Assembly: GCA_039180865.1 (NCBI GenBank)
Contig: JBCDCZ010000199.1
Coordinates: 1-8,454, forward strand
DNA length: 8,454 bases
Direction: 5' to 3'
Source: JBCDCU01 sp039180865
GTDB lineage: Bacteria; Pseudomonadota; Alphaproteobacteria; Rhizobiales; JACESI01
In this document: piece by piece, positions 1-6,528 of the stretch
How positions within the stretch are numbered: the first letter of the stretch is position 1
How the letters are laid out: every line of letters starts with the position of its first letter
Translations under genes and position numbers: made by a program
The notes under the pieces: model-generated
Told to the model about the DNA's origin: nothing
The model's database searches: none
What the model saw: the letters and a program-made list of their open reading frames with translations, nothing else

Positions 1-1119
1 GCGGATCCGGAGCGCCATGGCTGCCGGTCCGAGACGATCATTGCTTGCGATCTGACCCGCAAACTGGTTCTCGTTGCCAATACGTCTTATGGCGGTGAGA
101 TGAAGAAATCGGTCTTCTCAATGCTCAATTATCTCCTGCCGGAGAAGGGCATTATGCCGATGCACTGCTCTGCCAATGTTGGCGATAACGAAGATAGCGC
201 GCTGTTCTTTGGCTTGTCAGGGACTGGCAAGACAACACTGTCTGCCGATCCCAACCGGACACTGATCGGTGATGATGAACACGGATGGGGAGCAGACGGC
301 ATCTTCAATTTCGAAGGTGGATGCTACGCCAAGACCATCAATCTGTCGCGCGAAGCCGAACCTGAGATTTATGCCACGACCGAACGCTTCGGAACGATTA
401 TGGAGAATGTGGTAATCGATCCGGAAACAAGGCTTCCCGATTTTGACGACGGTTCAAAAACCGAAAATGCCCGGTGCGTCTATCCAATCGACTTCATATC
501 AAATGCAAGCCTGACGGGTCGCGCATCGCATCCGAAAAACATTATCATGCTGACCGCGGACGCTTTCGGTGTCATGCCTCCGATCGCGCGCCTCACCCCG
601 CAACAGGCAATGTACCACTTCCTGTCCGGATATACGGCAAAAGTGGCTGGCACTGAAAAAGGCCTGACGGAGCCAACGGCAACATTCTCAACGTGTTTCG
701 GCGCTCCCTTCATGCCGCTTCACCCATCGGTCTACGGTGAGCTTCTGCGTGATCTGATCGCGAAGCACGGCGTAACCTGCTGGCTGGTCAATACAGGCTG
801 GACCGGTGGTGCCTATGGCACGGGGTCTCGGATGCCGATTAAGGAAACGCGTTCACTGCTTTCGGCTGCGCTTGATGGTTCCCTGAATGCGGTTGACTTC
901 CGTACCGACCCGAATTTCGGGTTCGAAGTCCCGGTTTCCGTGCCCGGCGTCGATACGTCAATTCTGACGCCGCGTGACACATGGGCGGATCAGGAAGCTT
1001 ACGACGAACAGGCTGAAAAGCTTGTGTCCATGTTCATCGAGAACTTCGTGAAATTCGAAAGTCACGTCGACGGTGGTGTTCTCGAGGCCGCGCCGCGCCT
1101 TCAACTGGCAGCGGAATAG
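1..1119 (+). CDS. pckA: Phosphoenolpyruvate carboxykinase (ATP), 3' part
   Basis: This cytosolic enzyme converts oxaloacetate and ATP to phosphoenolpyruvate, CO2 and ADP, the entry step of gluconeogenesis from TCA-cycle carbon. The reading frame is open from base 1, and 372 residues are visible. The family is about 530-540 residues long, so roughly 165 N-terminal residues lie upstream of the window. The ATG at base 100 is an internal Met in the conserved GGEMKKS segment, not the start. Diagnostic motifs are MHCSANVG, the PEPCK P-loop GLSGTGKTTLS (bases 211-243) that binds ATP, and the metal-binding stretch GDDEHGWG just after it (from about base 268). FNFEGGCYAK and the C-terminal WTGGAYGTGSRM also match. 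The P-loop form is that of the ATP-dependent family, not the GTP-dependent one. The frame is intact to the TAG stop, and a hairpin terminator follows about 40 bases later, so this gene appears transcriptionally separate from the transporter downstream. Confidence 0.97.
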   Translation, partial: ADPERHGCRSETIIACDLTRKLVLVANTSYGGEMKKSVFSMLNYLLPEKGIMPMHCSANVGDNEDSALFFGLSGTGKTTLSADPNRTLIGDDEHGWGADGIFNFEGGCYAKTINLSREAEPEIYATTERFGTIMENVVIDPETRLPDFDDGSKTENARCVYPIDFISNASLTGRASHPKNIIMLTADAFGVMPPIARLTPQQAMYHFLSGYTAKVAGTEKGLTEPTATFSTCFGAPFMPLHPSVYGELLRDLIAKHGVTCWLVNTGWTGGAYGTGSRMPIKETRSLLSAALDGSLNAVDFRTDPNFGFEVPVSVPGVDTSILTPRDTWADQEAYDEQAEKLVSMFIENFVKFESHVDGGVLEAAPRLQLAAE

Positions 1120-1158
1120 GCTTTAGCAGAGCGCAAACCAGACATACCGGAAGTAAGG

Positions 1159-1189
1159 AAGGCGGCCCTGGAGGTCGCCTTTGCTTTTT
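1159..1189 (+). terminator. Rho-independent terminator of pckA
   Basis: The arms AAGGCGGC (1159-1166) and GTCGCCTT (1174-1181) pair over 8 bp with one G-T wobble, around a 7-base loop. A T-rich run, TTGCTTTTT, follows. The hairpin starts 40 bases after the pckA stop, the expected place for its terminator. The T run is interrupted by GC, so termination may be only moderate. Confidence 0.75.
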
Positions 1190-1449
1190 CAGCGCGCTGG
1201 CTGCTTATCAGCACGGGCGCAAAGAGCATCTCTTTCGGAGGGGCAAAGTTGTTCTGCAGGTTTCCGCAACGTCCGAAGAAAATGGGCTCGCAACTATCCA
1301 ACTGAATTTGACGATTTTTTGAGTTCTCTTCGTTTCAGAAGATCTACCTCGGCTATATTAATTTTCGTTAGGGATTGTTAAAAGGCAGCAGCCGTGCCGC
1401 TGGGGGCAGGTGCGGCCAAACAGTTTGCCTATCAGGTCGGAGGAACCTT
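1190..1449 (+). promoter_or_regulatory. Intergenic gap, probable promoter and leader of the TAXI operon
   Basis: This 260-base gap lies between the pckA terminator and the binding-protein gene. I see no convincing gene in it; the short open frames crossing it have no homology I recognise. The A/T-rich part at about 1305-1380 is the likely promoter region. TATATT at 1354-1359 is a candidate -10 box, but no good -35 box sits 16-18 bases upstream of it. TTGACG at 1308-1313 looks like a -35 box but lacks a matching -10. Bases 1381-1440 are GC-rich and can form short competing hairpins, for example GCCGC pairing with GCGGC. Promoter placement is a guess. Confidence 0.35.
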
Positions 1450-2478
1450 ATGAAATTCATTTCGTTGAAGAAGTCAGCCACCGCAGTCATCGCGGGCGCG
1501 TCGCTGGCTGCGGTTGTGAGTGGCCCGGTGGTCGCTCAGGAAGCCCGCGACTACATTCTCGCTACAGCGTCGACTGGCGGGACTTATTACCCGGTCGGCG
1601 TTGCGATTTCGACGCTTACAAAAGTCAAGCTGCAGCCGAAGCAAAAGATCTCCATGTCAGCAATCAACTCCGCTGGCTCCGGTGAGAATGTGCGCTTGAT
1701 GCGCGAAAACGAAGCACAATTTGCAATTATCCAGGGTCTCTTCGGCTATTATGCCGAAACCGGGACTGGACCAGTTGCGGCTGATGGTCCTCAAAAGCAC
1801 CTCCGGTCCGTCAGCATGCTGTGGCAGAACGTTGAGCAATTCATCATTTCAGCCGAAATGGCTAAGACCGGTACGATTGATGACGTTGTCGCACTCAAAG
1901 GCGAGTCGATGGCTCTGGGAAGACAGAATTCCGGCACAATCGGGTCAAATCGCACGATTCTCGGAGAATTCGGTCTTGATATTGAACAGGATTTCTCACT
2001 GGTCTTCGGTGGCTACGGACCTTCGGCTGATGCTGTTGCCGATGGCAAAGCGGTTGGAATGAGCACACCGGCAGGCGTTCCGACCGGTGCTGTTACAAAA
2101 CTCTTTGCGGCCAAAGGTGAAGACGTCAAGCTGCTGAATTTCACCGAAGAACAGGCGACGAAAGCGGATGGCGGCAAAGGTCTTTGGACCCCTTACACGA
2201 TCAAGGCCGGAACCTATCCGAACCAGAATGAGGATGTGCAGACCATCGCACAACCGAACTTCCTCGCGGTTCGCGAAGATGTGGACGAGGATGCGGTTTA
2301 TCAGATTACCAAGACCATGTACGAAAACCTGCCGTTCCTGAACGCAATCCACCCCGCGACCAAGGCAATGTCGATCGAGGCTGCGATCGCCGGCCTACCA
2401 CTACCGCTTCATCCGGGTGCTGCCCGCTATTACAAGGAAGTTGGTATCGAAATTCCGGAAAACCTGATCGCCAAGTAA
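1450..2478 (+). CDS. TAXI-family TRAP transporter periplasmic binding protein
   Basis: This is the extracytoplasmic solute receptor of a TRAP transporter, TAXI subfamily. It captures a solute in the periplasm and delivers it to the fused permease encoded next. The 342-residue length is typical of the family. Residues 1-29 form a Sec signal peptide: a Lys-rich start, a hydrophobic Ala/Val core and a likely cleavage after VVA, before QEARDY. The mature protein begins with ATASTGGTYYPVG (about residues 38-50), the classic TAXI N-terminal signature. AINSAGSGENVRLM and the later TGAVTKLFA region also fit the fold. I chose the ATG at 1450 because GGAGGA (1439-1444) sits 5 bases upstream and it begins a perfect signal peptide; an in-frame TTG at 1375 has neither. 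The substrate cannot be read from the sequence. From memory, a few characterised TAXI systems take glutamate or related C5 acids, which would suit the neighbouring lhgO, but this is inference. Confidence 0.93.
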   Translation: MKFISLKKSATAVIAGASLAAVVSGPVVAQEARDYILATASTGGTYYPVGVAISTLTKVKLQPKQKISMSAINSAGSGENVRLMRENEAQFAIIQGLFGYYAETGTGPVAADGPQKHLRSVSMLWQNVEQFIISAEMAKTGTIDDVVALKGESMALGRQNSGTIGSNRTILGEFGLDIEQDFSLVFGGYGPSADAVADGKAVGMSTPAGVPTGAVTKLFAAKGEDVKLLNFTEEQATKADGGKGLWTPYTIKAGTYPNQNEDVQTIAQPNFLAVREDVDEDAVYQITKTMYENLPFLNAIHPATKAMSIEAAIAGLPLPLHPGAARYYKEVGIEIPENLIAK

Positions 2479-2517
2479 TAAACCCGCGCGTTCAGGCTTA
2501 CTCGTGTAACACGGTTT

Positions 2518-2554
2518 GAAAGGCGCGCCGGTAACGGTGCGCCTTTCTTTGCTT
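2518..2554 (+). terminator. Strong hairpin between TAXI receptor and permease genes
   Basis: The arms GAAAGGCGCGCC (2518-2529) and GGTGCGCCTTTC (2536-2547) pair over 12 bp with one G-T wobble, around the loop GGTAAC. A short T-rich tail, TTTGCTT, follows. It lies 39 bases after the receptor stop and 46 bases before the permease start. It looks like a Rho-independent terminator. Because the permease needs the receptor and has no obvious strong promoter of its own, it more likely acts as a partial terminator or 3'-end stabiliser that favours receptor over permease mRNA. Confidence 0.75.
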
Positions 2555-2599
2555 CTCAGCCCTGCCAGGGGATGACATTTCCGACACTGGAGGACGGCT

Positions 2600-4753
2600 A
2601 TGCGCTCCGAAGCCATGACCCAGAATGAAAACCCGGACACGCCTGAGGAGGAACAGAAATCGGTCCTCTATTGGGTGACGGTGGTCCTGGCAATTTCGAT
2701 TTCGCTTGGCCATATCCTCGTCAACACGTTCAGTCAGTACATTCCCCTTTTTAACATCTCGGACACTATTCGAAACGGCTTCCACTACGGCGGTTTTGTT
2801 CTCCTTTGCGCCCTTGTTATTCCATTCAGTCAAAAGGCGTTCGCTCAGAAAGGGATTGTCCGGATCCTCGATATTGGATTTGGGCTCTTGGTGGCGATGT
2901 CGGCGATTTACCTCGTTTACGGAGAGAGTGCCATTTACGACCGCGGTGTCCGCCTTACCGCGCTGGATGTGACTGCCGGCTGCATCGCAATTATCGGTGC
3001 AATTGAATTCACCCGCCGCACCACAGGCTTGATCATCCCGTCGCTCATTATCATTGCGCTTACCTATGCGGCGCTCTGGGGTCAGTTTGTTCCCGGGGTT
3101 TTCCGCTTCCCGGGACTATCATTCGAAACGTTGATGTTCAGATCGATTTACGGTGACGATGCGCTTTTCGGAAACATCGCGAACATCTCTTCGACCTTTG
3201 TGTTCCTGTTCATTATTTTCGGCGCGTTCCTGCTGAAATCAGGCGCCGGTGAGTTCATTATCGATCTTGCCCGTGCGATTGCCGGCCGCTTTATCGGCGG
3301 GCCCGGTTTCGTTGCGGTTTTGGCAAGTGGCCTGACCGGCACAATTTCAGGGTCCGCTGTCGCCAATACTGCGTCCACCGGCGTCATCACGATACCGCTC
3401 ATGAAGCGCGCCGGGTTCCCGCCGCACTTTGCAGGCGGTGTTGAAGCTGCCTCGTCGACCGGCGGTCAGCTCATGCCACCAATCATGGGTGCAGGCGCCT
3501 TCGTCATGGCTGCAACAACTCAGATCCCGTATACAACGATCATCACGGTCAGTTTTCTTCCAGCAATTCTGTACTTTCTGACAGTCGGCTTTTTCGTGCG
3601 CATTGAAGCAAAGCGTTCCGGTGCAACGGGCCTGATGCATGAAGAAAATCCGCCGCTTCTGAAAGTCCTCCGGGAAGGCGGCCCGCAATTCATTCTGCCA
3701 GTAGCGCTTCTGATCTATCTACTCGTAAACGGCTTCTCGCCGACCTACGCGGCCGGTTGGGCGATCCTGACCTGTATTGTTGCCTCCTGGGTCACGCCGC
3801 GCCGGATGGGGATTAAGGATATCCTTGGTGCGCTAGAGCTTGGTGCGCGAAATATGATCCTCACAGGTGTCCTTCTCTGTGCGGTTGGTCTCATCGTGAA
3901 CATCATCGCGACGGCAGGCGTCGGCAACACGTTCTCTTTGATGATCTCGGATTGGTCGAACGGGAGCCTGTTTATCGCAATTATCCTGGTTGCTCTTGCG
4001 TCTCTCATCCTTGGCATGGGGCTCCCTGTCACCGCCGCCTACATCGTGCTCGGTACCTTGTCAGCACCCGCGATCTACCAACTGATCCTTCAGGGTGAGA
4101 TCATTGAGCAGATGGTTGCAGGCACGCTTCCTGAGGCTGCGAAAGCAATCTTCTTGATTGCGGCGCCTGATCAGATCGCGGCTTTGGGCGCTCCGATGTC
4201 GTCGGCGGATGCGGGTGCTCTGTTGGCGCGTGTGCCGCTTGAGAGCATGAACCTCATTATAGAGAACGCATTCGAACCGGCGCTCCTTACAACCGCGCTG
4301 TTATCGGCGCATATGGTCATCTTTTGGCTTAGCCAGGATTCCAATGTGACACCGCCGGTCTGCCTTGCTGCGTTTACAGGCGCTGCGATCGCTAAGGCGC
4401 CGCCGATGAAAACCGGCTTTTTTGCCTGGAAGATTGCAAAGGGCCTCTATTTCGTGCCGTTGCTCATTGCATATACACCGCTCTTGTCGGGTGATTGGTT
4501 CGTCATGCTAGAGATCTTTGTGTTTGCCGTCTTCGGACTTTGGGCGTTGAGTGCGGCGATTGAGGGTTATTGGGAGAACAAACTACCGTTCATTCTCAGA
4601 GTGTTGGTTTTAGTCATCGCCCTTGCCTTGTTATGGCCATCGGACCGATGGATTCATCTGATCGCGCTTGCCGCCTTCTCAGCGATGTTTTTCTGGAATA
4701 TTAGGATGGGCCGGAGTGCGAAGCCGGGAAGTGCAACCGGCGTCGCGGGCTAG
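2600..4753 (+). CDS. TAXI-type TRAP transporter fused permease (DctQ-DctM fusion)
   Basis: This inner-membrane permease couples uptake of the receptor-bound solute to an ion gradient (Na+ in studied TRAP systems). At 717 residues it carries the small (DctQ-like) and large (DctM-like) TRAP subunits in one chain, as is normal for TAXI systems. Hydrophobic segments run through most of the protein, starting near residues 23-43, 61-80, 88-107, 124-137 and 142-160. The DctM part shows the core signature GTISGSAVANTASTG (247-261), then VEAASSTGGQLMPPIMGAGAF (281-301). The second half has LGMGLPVTAAYIVLGT (471-486) and SNVTPPVCLAAFTG (581-594). Between these last two motifs lie about 95 residues where short TAXI permeases have far fewer; the extra stretch (about 492-566) is described under findings. 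The ATG at 2600 has TGGAGG 6 bases upstream; Met6 (2615) is a weaker alternative. No frameshift is seen. The gene follows the receptor and precedes lhgO. Confidence 0.94.
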   Translation: MRSEAMTQNENPDTPEEEQKSVLYWVTVVLAISISLGHILVNTFSQYIPLFNISDTIRNGFHYGGFVLLCALVIPFSQKAFAQKGIVRILDIGFGLLVAMSAIYLVYGESAIYDRGVRLTALDVTAGCIAIIGAIEFTRRTTGLIIPSLIIIALTYAALWGQFVPGVFRFPGLSFETLMFRSIYGDDALFGNIANISSTFVFLFIIFGAFLLKSGAGEFIIDLARAIAGRFIGGPGFVAVLASGLTGTISGSAVANTASTGVITIPLMKRAGFPPHFAGGVEAASSTGGQLMPPIMGAGAFVMAATTQIPYTTIITVSFLPAILYFLTVGFFVRIEAKRSGATGLMHEENPPLLKVLREGGPQFILPVALLIYLLVNGFSPTYAAGWAILTCIVASWVTPRRMGIKDILGALELGARNMILTGVLLCAVGLIVNIIATAGVGNTFSLMISDWSNGSLFIAIILVALASLILGMGLPVTAAYIVLGTLSAPAIYQLILQGEIIEQMVAGTLPEAAKAIFLIAAPDQIAALGAPMSSADAGALLARVPLESMNLIIENAFEPALLTTALLSAHMVIFWLSQDSNVTPPVCLAAFTGAAIAKAPPMKTGFFAWKIAKGLYFVPLLIAYTPLLSGDWFVMLEIFVFAVFGLWALSAAIEGYWENKLPFILRVLVLVIALALLWPSDRWIHLIALAAFSAMFFWNIRMGRSAKPGSATGVAG

Positions 4754-4810
4754 TCGTAGAGTTTTCCAAGCCTTAACCGGCGCAACTATGCGCTACATGA
4801 ATGACCACAT

Positions 4811-4837
4811 TCCGCTTGCTCTAGCGGGAGGATCCAA
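4811..4837 (+). promoter_or_regulatory. lhgO ribosome binding site, partly in a small hairpin
   Basis: GGGAGGA (4826-4832) is a strong Shine-Dalgarno sequence 5 bases before the lhgO ATG. TTCCGCT (4810-4816) can pair with AGCGGGA (4823-4829) around a 6-base loop, which would cover the first half of the Shine-Dalgarno. The rest of the 84-base gap (4754-4837) holds no clear promoter or terminator. A second small hairpin at 4780-4793 lacks a T tract. Confidence 0.4.
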
Positions 4838-6097
4838 ATGACTCAAAAGACTGATTTCCTGATCGTTGGCGGCGGTATCGTCGGACTGGCGACGGCCATG
4901 CGCCTTGGAGAAAGGTTCCCCGGTCGACAGATCATGGTCGTGGAAAAGGAAAACGAAGTCGCGAGTCACCAAACCGGCCACAACAGCGGCGTGATCCATG
5001 CCGGGGTCTATTATGCGCCCGGCAGCCTTAAGGCTGAATTCTGCCGTCGCGGTGTCCAGGAGACGATTGATTTCTGCACCCGTCATCAGATTGCGTTCGA
5101 GCAGTGCGGCAAACTTCTGGTCGCCACCACCCCGCTTGAACTTGAGCGGATGGGAGCGCTTTTCGAGCGTTGCGTACAAAACGGGCTCAAACCGGTTCGG
5201 CTTGATGCTGAAAGTCTTGCGCGCGCAGAGCCCAATATCTCAGGTCTCGGCGCCCTTTTCGTCAACGTCACCGGCATCGTTGATTATGTCGCCATGGCGA
5301 GGAAAATGGCGCAGATTGTAACCGATCGCGGTGGTGTCGTGATCACAGGCACGAGGGTGACTGGAATTGTCGAAGACCGCGACCATGTTGAGGTTCACAC
5401 CAATCGGACCAGTTTTGAAACAGACCATTTGATAGTTTGTGGCGGACTTCAGGCCGATCGACTTGCAATGATGGCGGGCCTCGATATCGACTTTCGGATC
5501 GTCCCGTTCCGTGGCGAGTACTACCGTCTAAGACGCCACCTGAATGATGTGGTGAAACATCTGATTTACCCGATTCCGGATCCCGATCTTCCCTTCCTAG
5601 GCGTCCATCTCACACGGATGATTGATGGATCTGTCACGGTTGGCCCCAATGCGGTTCTCGGCTTTGCGCGCGAGGGATACTCAAAACTCGATGTCAATCT
5701 CAAGGATATATGGGACATGCTGCGCTATGGCGGCTTCTGGAAAGTCATGCGGGAAAACTGGCGTTCCGGACTTGATGAATTTCGCAACTCAATCAGCAAG
5801 CGGCGTTATCTCGAGCTCTGCAGAAAGTATTGTCCGCAGCTCACTCTCAAAGATCTGGAGCCCTACCCTGCGGGGATTCGTGCCCAGGCGGTGATGAATG
5901 ATGGAACGCTCGTCCATGATTTTCTGATCAAGCAGACGCCACGCATGCTACATGTCTGTAACGCCCCCTCACCGGCGGCCACATCATCGATACCGATTGC
6001 GGATCATCTGGTGCACCTGATATCTGATGAGCGGAAACCAAACCGAAGACAGCCCGGAGACCGCAATGGCGGACAGTTCCCTCAAGCCACCCGATAA
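4838..6097 (+). CDS. lhgO: L-2-hydroxyglutarate dehydrogenase/oxidase (FAD-dependent)
   Basis: This FAD enzyme of the DAO superfamily oxidises L-2-hydroxyglutarate to 2-oxoglutarate and passes electrons to the membrane quinone pool in studied bacteria. It removes a side product of 2-oxoglutarate metabolism or uses it as a carbon source. The 419-residue length is close to that of E. coli LhgO (about 422). The N-terminus has the dinucleotide-binding fold FLIVGGGIVGLATA with Gly at 11, 12, 13 and 16, and the ribose-binding acid in VVEKE (Glu36). The family hallmark HQTGHNSGVIHAGVYY follows at 44-59. Later come FRGEYYRL, the substrate-domain stretch PDPDLPFLGVHLTRMIDG, GIRAQAV and the C-terminal NAPSPAATSSIPIA (375-388), which closes the FAD site. 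The last 20 or so residues are polar, Arg/Pro-rich and probably not conserved; they are encoded over the start of the next gene. Start ATG 4838 is supported by GGGAGGA. Confidence 0.93.
   Translation: MTQKTDFLIVGGGIVGLATAMRLGERFPGRQIMVVEKENEVASHQTGHNSGVIHAGVYYAPGSLKAEFCRRGVQETIDFCTRHQIAFEQCGKLLVATTPLELERMGALFERCVQNGLKPVRLDAESLARAEPNISGLGALFVNVTGIVDYVAMARKMAQIVTDRGGVVITGTRVTGIVEDRDHVEVHTNRTSFETDHLIVCGGLQADRLAMMAGLDIDFRIVPFRGEYYRLRRHLNDVVKHLIYPIPDPDLPFLGVHLTRMIDGSVTVGPNAVLGFAREGYSKLDVNLKDIWDMLRYGGFWKVMRENWRSGLDEFRNSISKRRYLELCRKYCPQLTLKDLEPYPAGIRAQAVMNDGTLVHDFLIKQTPRMLHVCNAPSPAATSSIPIADHLVHLISDERKPNRRQPGDRNGGQFPQATR
6056..6068 (+). promoter_or_regulatory. Ribosome binding site that decides the thioesterase start
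   Basis: GGAGA at 6056-6060 lies 5 bases before the ATG at 6066. The earlier in-frame ATG at 6027 has no purine-rich site upstream. This favours the shorter, 133-residue product and places the site inside the lhgO coding sequence, which suggests coupled translation. Confidence 0.65.
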
Positions 6098-6467
6098 AGC
6101 GCCATCCATTCGCACAATTGCCATGCCTGCCGATACCAACCCGGCGGGCGATATCTTTGGTGGTTGGCTGATGGCGCAAATGGATCTTGCCGCCGGCAAT
6201 GTTGCGGCGCGCACGGCCCGTGGTCGCTCCGCGACAATCCTGGTGGAGGGGATTGAGTTTCTGCGCCCGGTTCATGTTGGCGACGAGGTCTCACTTTTTG
6301 CGGACCTTGAGAGTGTCGGACGCACATCGATGCGCATCAAAGTCCAGGCCTGGCGGCGAAGCCGCGATGGTGATGAAAGTGAGTTGGTGACCGATGCGAT
6401 TTTCACCTTTGTCGCGCTCGACCAGGCCGGGCGGCCACGGCCGGTCCCGCAACCCATTTCCGATTAA
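6066..6467 (+). CDS. YciA-type acyl-CoA thioesterase (hotdog fold)
   Basis: This is a small cytosolic hotdog-fold enzyme expected to hydrolyse acyl-CoA thioesters to free acid and CoA; YciA relatives accept a wide range of chain lengths and work as oligomers. The signature AMPADTNPAGDIFGGWLMAQ (residues 19-38 of the 133-residue form) followed by MD is almost the same as in E. coli YciA, and Asp40 matches the family's catalytic Asp on the hotdog helix. The strand motif VEGIEFLRPVHVGDEV also fits, as does the C-terminal TFVALDQAGRPRPVP. With start 6066 the length equals YciA (about 132); a start at 6027 would add 13 polar residues with no clear Shine-Dalgarno. The gene overlaps the end of lhgO by 32 bases in another frame. 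Its metabolic role here is unknown: it could recycle CoA or release a dicarboxylic acid from a CoA ester linked to the neighbouring pathway. The symbol yciA is plausible, but orthology is not proven. Confidence 0.9.
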   Translation: MADSSLKPPDKAPSIRTIAMPADTNPAGDIFGGWLMAQMDLAAGNVAARTARGRSATILVEGIEFLRPVHVGDEVSLFADLESVGRTSMRIKVQAWRRSRDGDESELVTDAIFTFVALDQAGRPRPVPQPISD

Positions 6468-6528
6468 GCCGAATTCCCCTTTTCTTGGCGCCGCGACCAG
6501 GCCCAAGCTCATAGAACGAGGACTAAGC

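Noticed and set aside
1308..1336. TTGACG as a sigma-70 -35 box
   Set aside because: The bases 17 positions downstream (CGTTTC) do not resemble a -10 box, so I did not call a promoter here.
1366..1380. CtrA-like site before the TAXI gene (GTTA-N7-TTAA)
   Set aside because: The first half-site does not match the TTAA-N7-TTAA consensus, and A/T-rich gaps give such near matches by chance.
1101..1381. Short open frames on both strands in the pckA to TAXI gap
   Set aside because: They cross the pckA terminator, have no good ribosome binding sites and encode low-complexity, Arg/Ser-rich products.
1375..1449. Upstream in-frame TTG extension of the TAXI receptor
   Set aside because: No Shine-Dalgarno, and it would put 25 extra residues before a complete signal peptide. 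The ATG at 1450 has GGAGGA at the right distance.
1442..1466. GGAAC-N16-CGTT, a perfect match to the EcfG general-stress promoter consensus of alphaproteobacteria
   Set aside because: It spans the Shine-Dalgarno and start codon of the TAXI receptor, so a transcript from it would lack the start. The GGAAC is explained by the ribosome binding site. Likely chance.
1996..2352. Minus-strand open frame of 118 codons inside the TAXI receptor gene
   Set aside because: Shadow of a well-supported gene; its Arg/Cys/Phe-rich translation resembles no family I know. The same holds for the minus-strand frames inside the permease, lhgO and PLP genes.
4780..4793. Hairpin GCGCA-ACTA-TGCGC after the permease as a terminator
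   Set aside because: The stem is only 5 bp and no T tract follows, so it is unlikely to separate lhgO from the transporter.
6394..6528. Longer start for the PLP enzyme, giving 45 more residues
   Set aside because: Those residues mostly read the thioesterase gene in another frame, are Arg/Pro-rich and match nothing in the family. ATG 6529 has GAGGA at good spacing.
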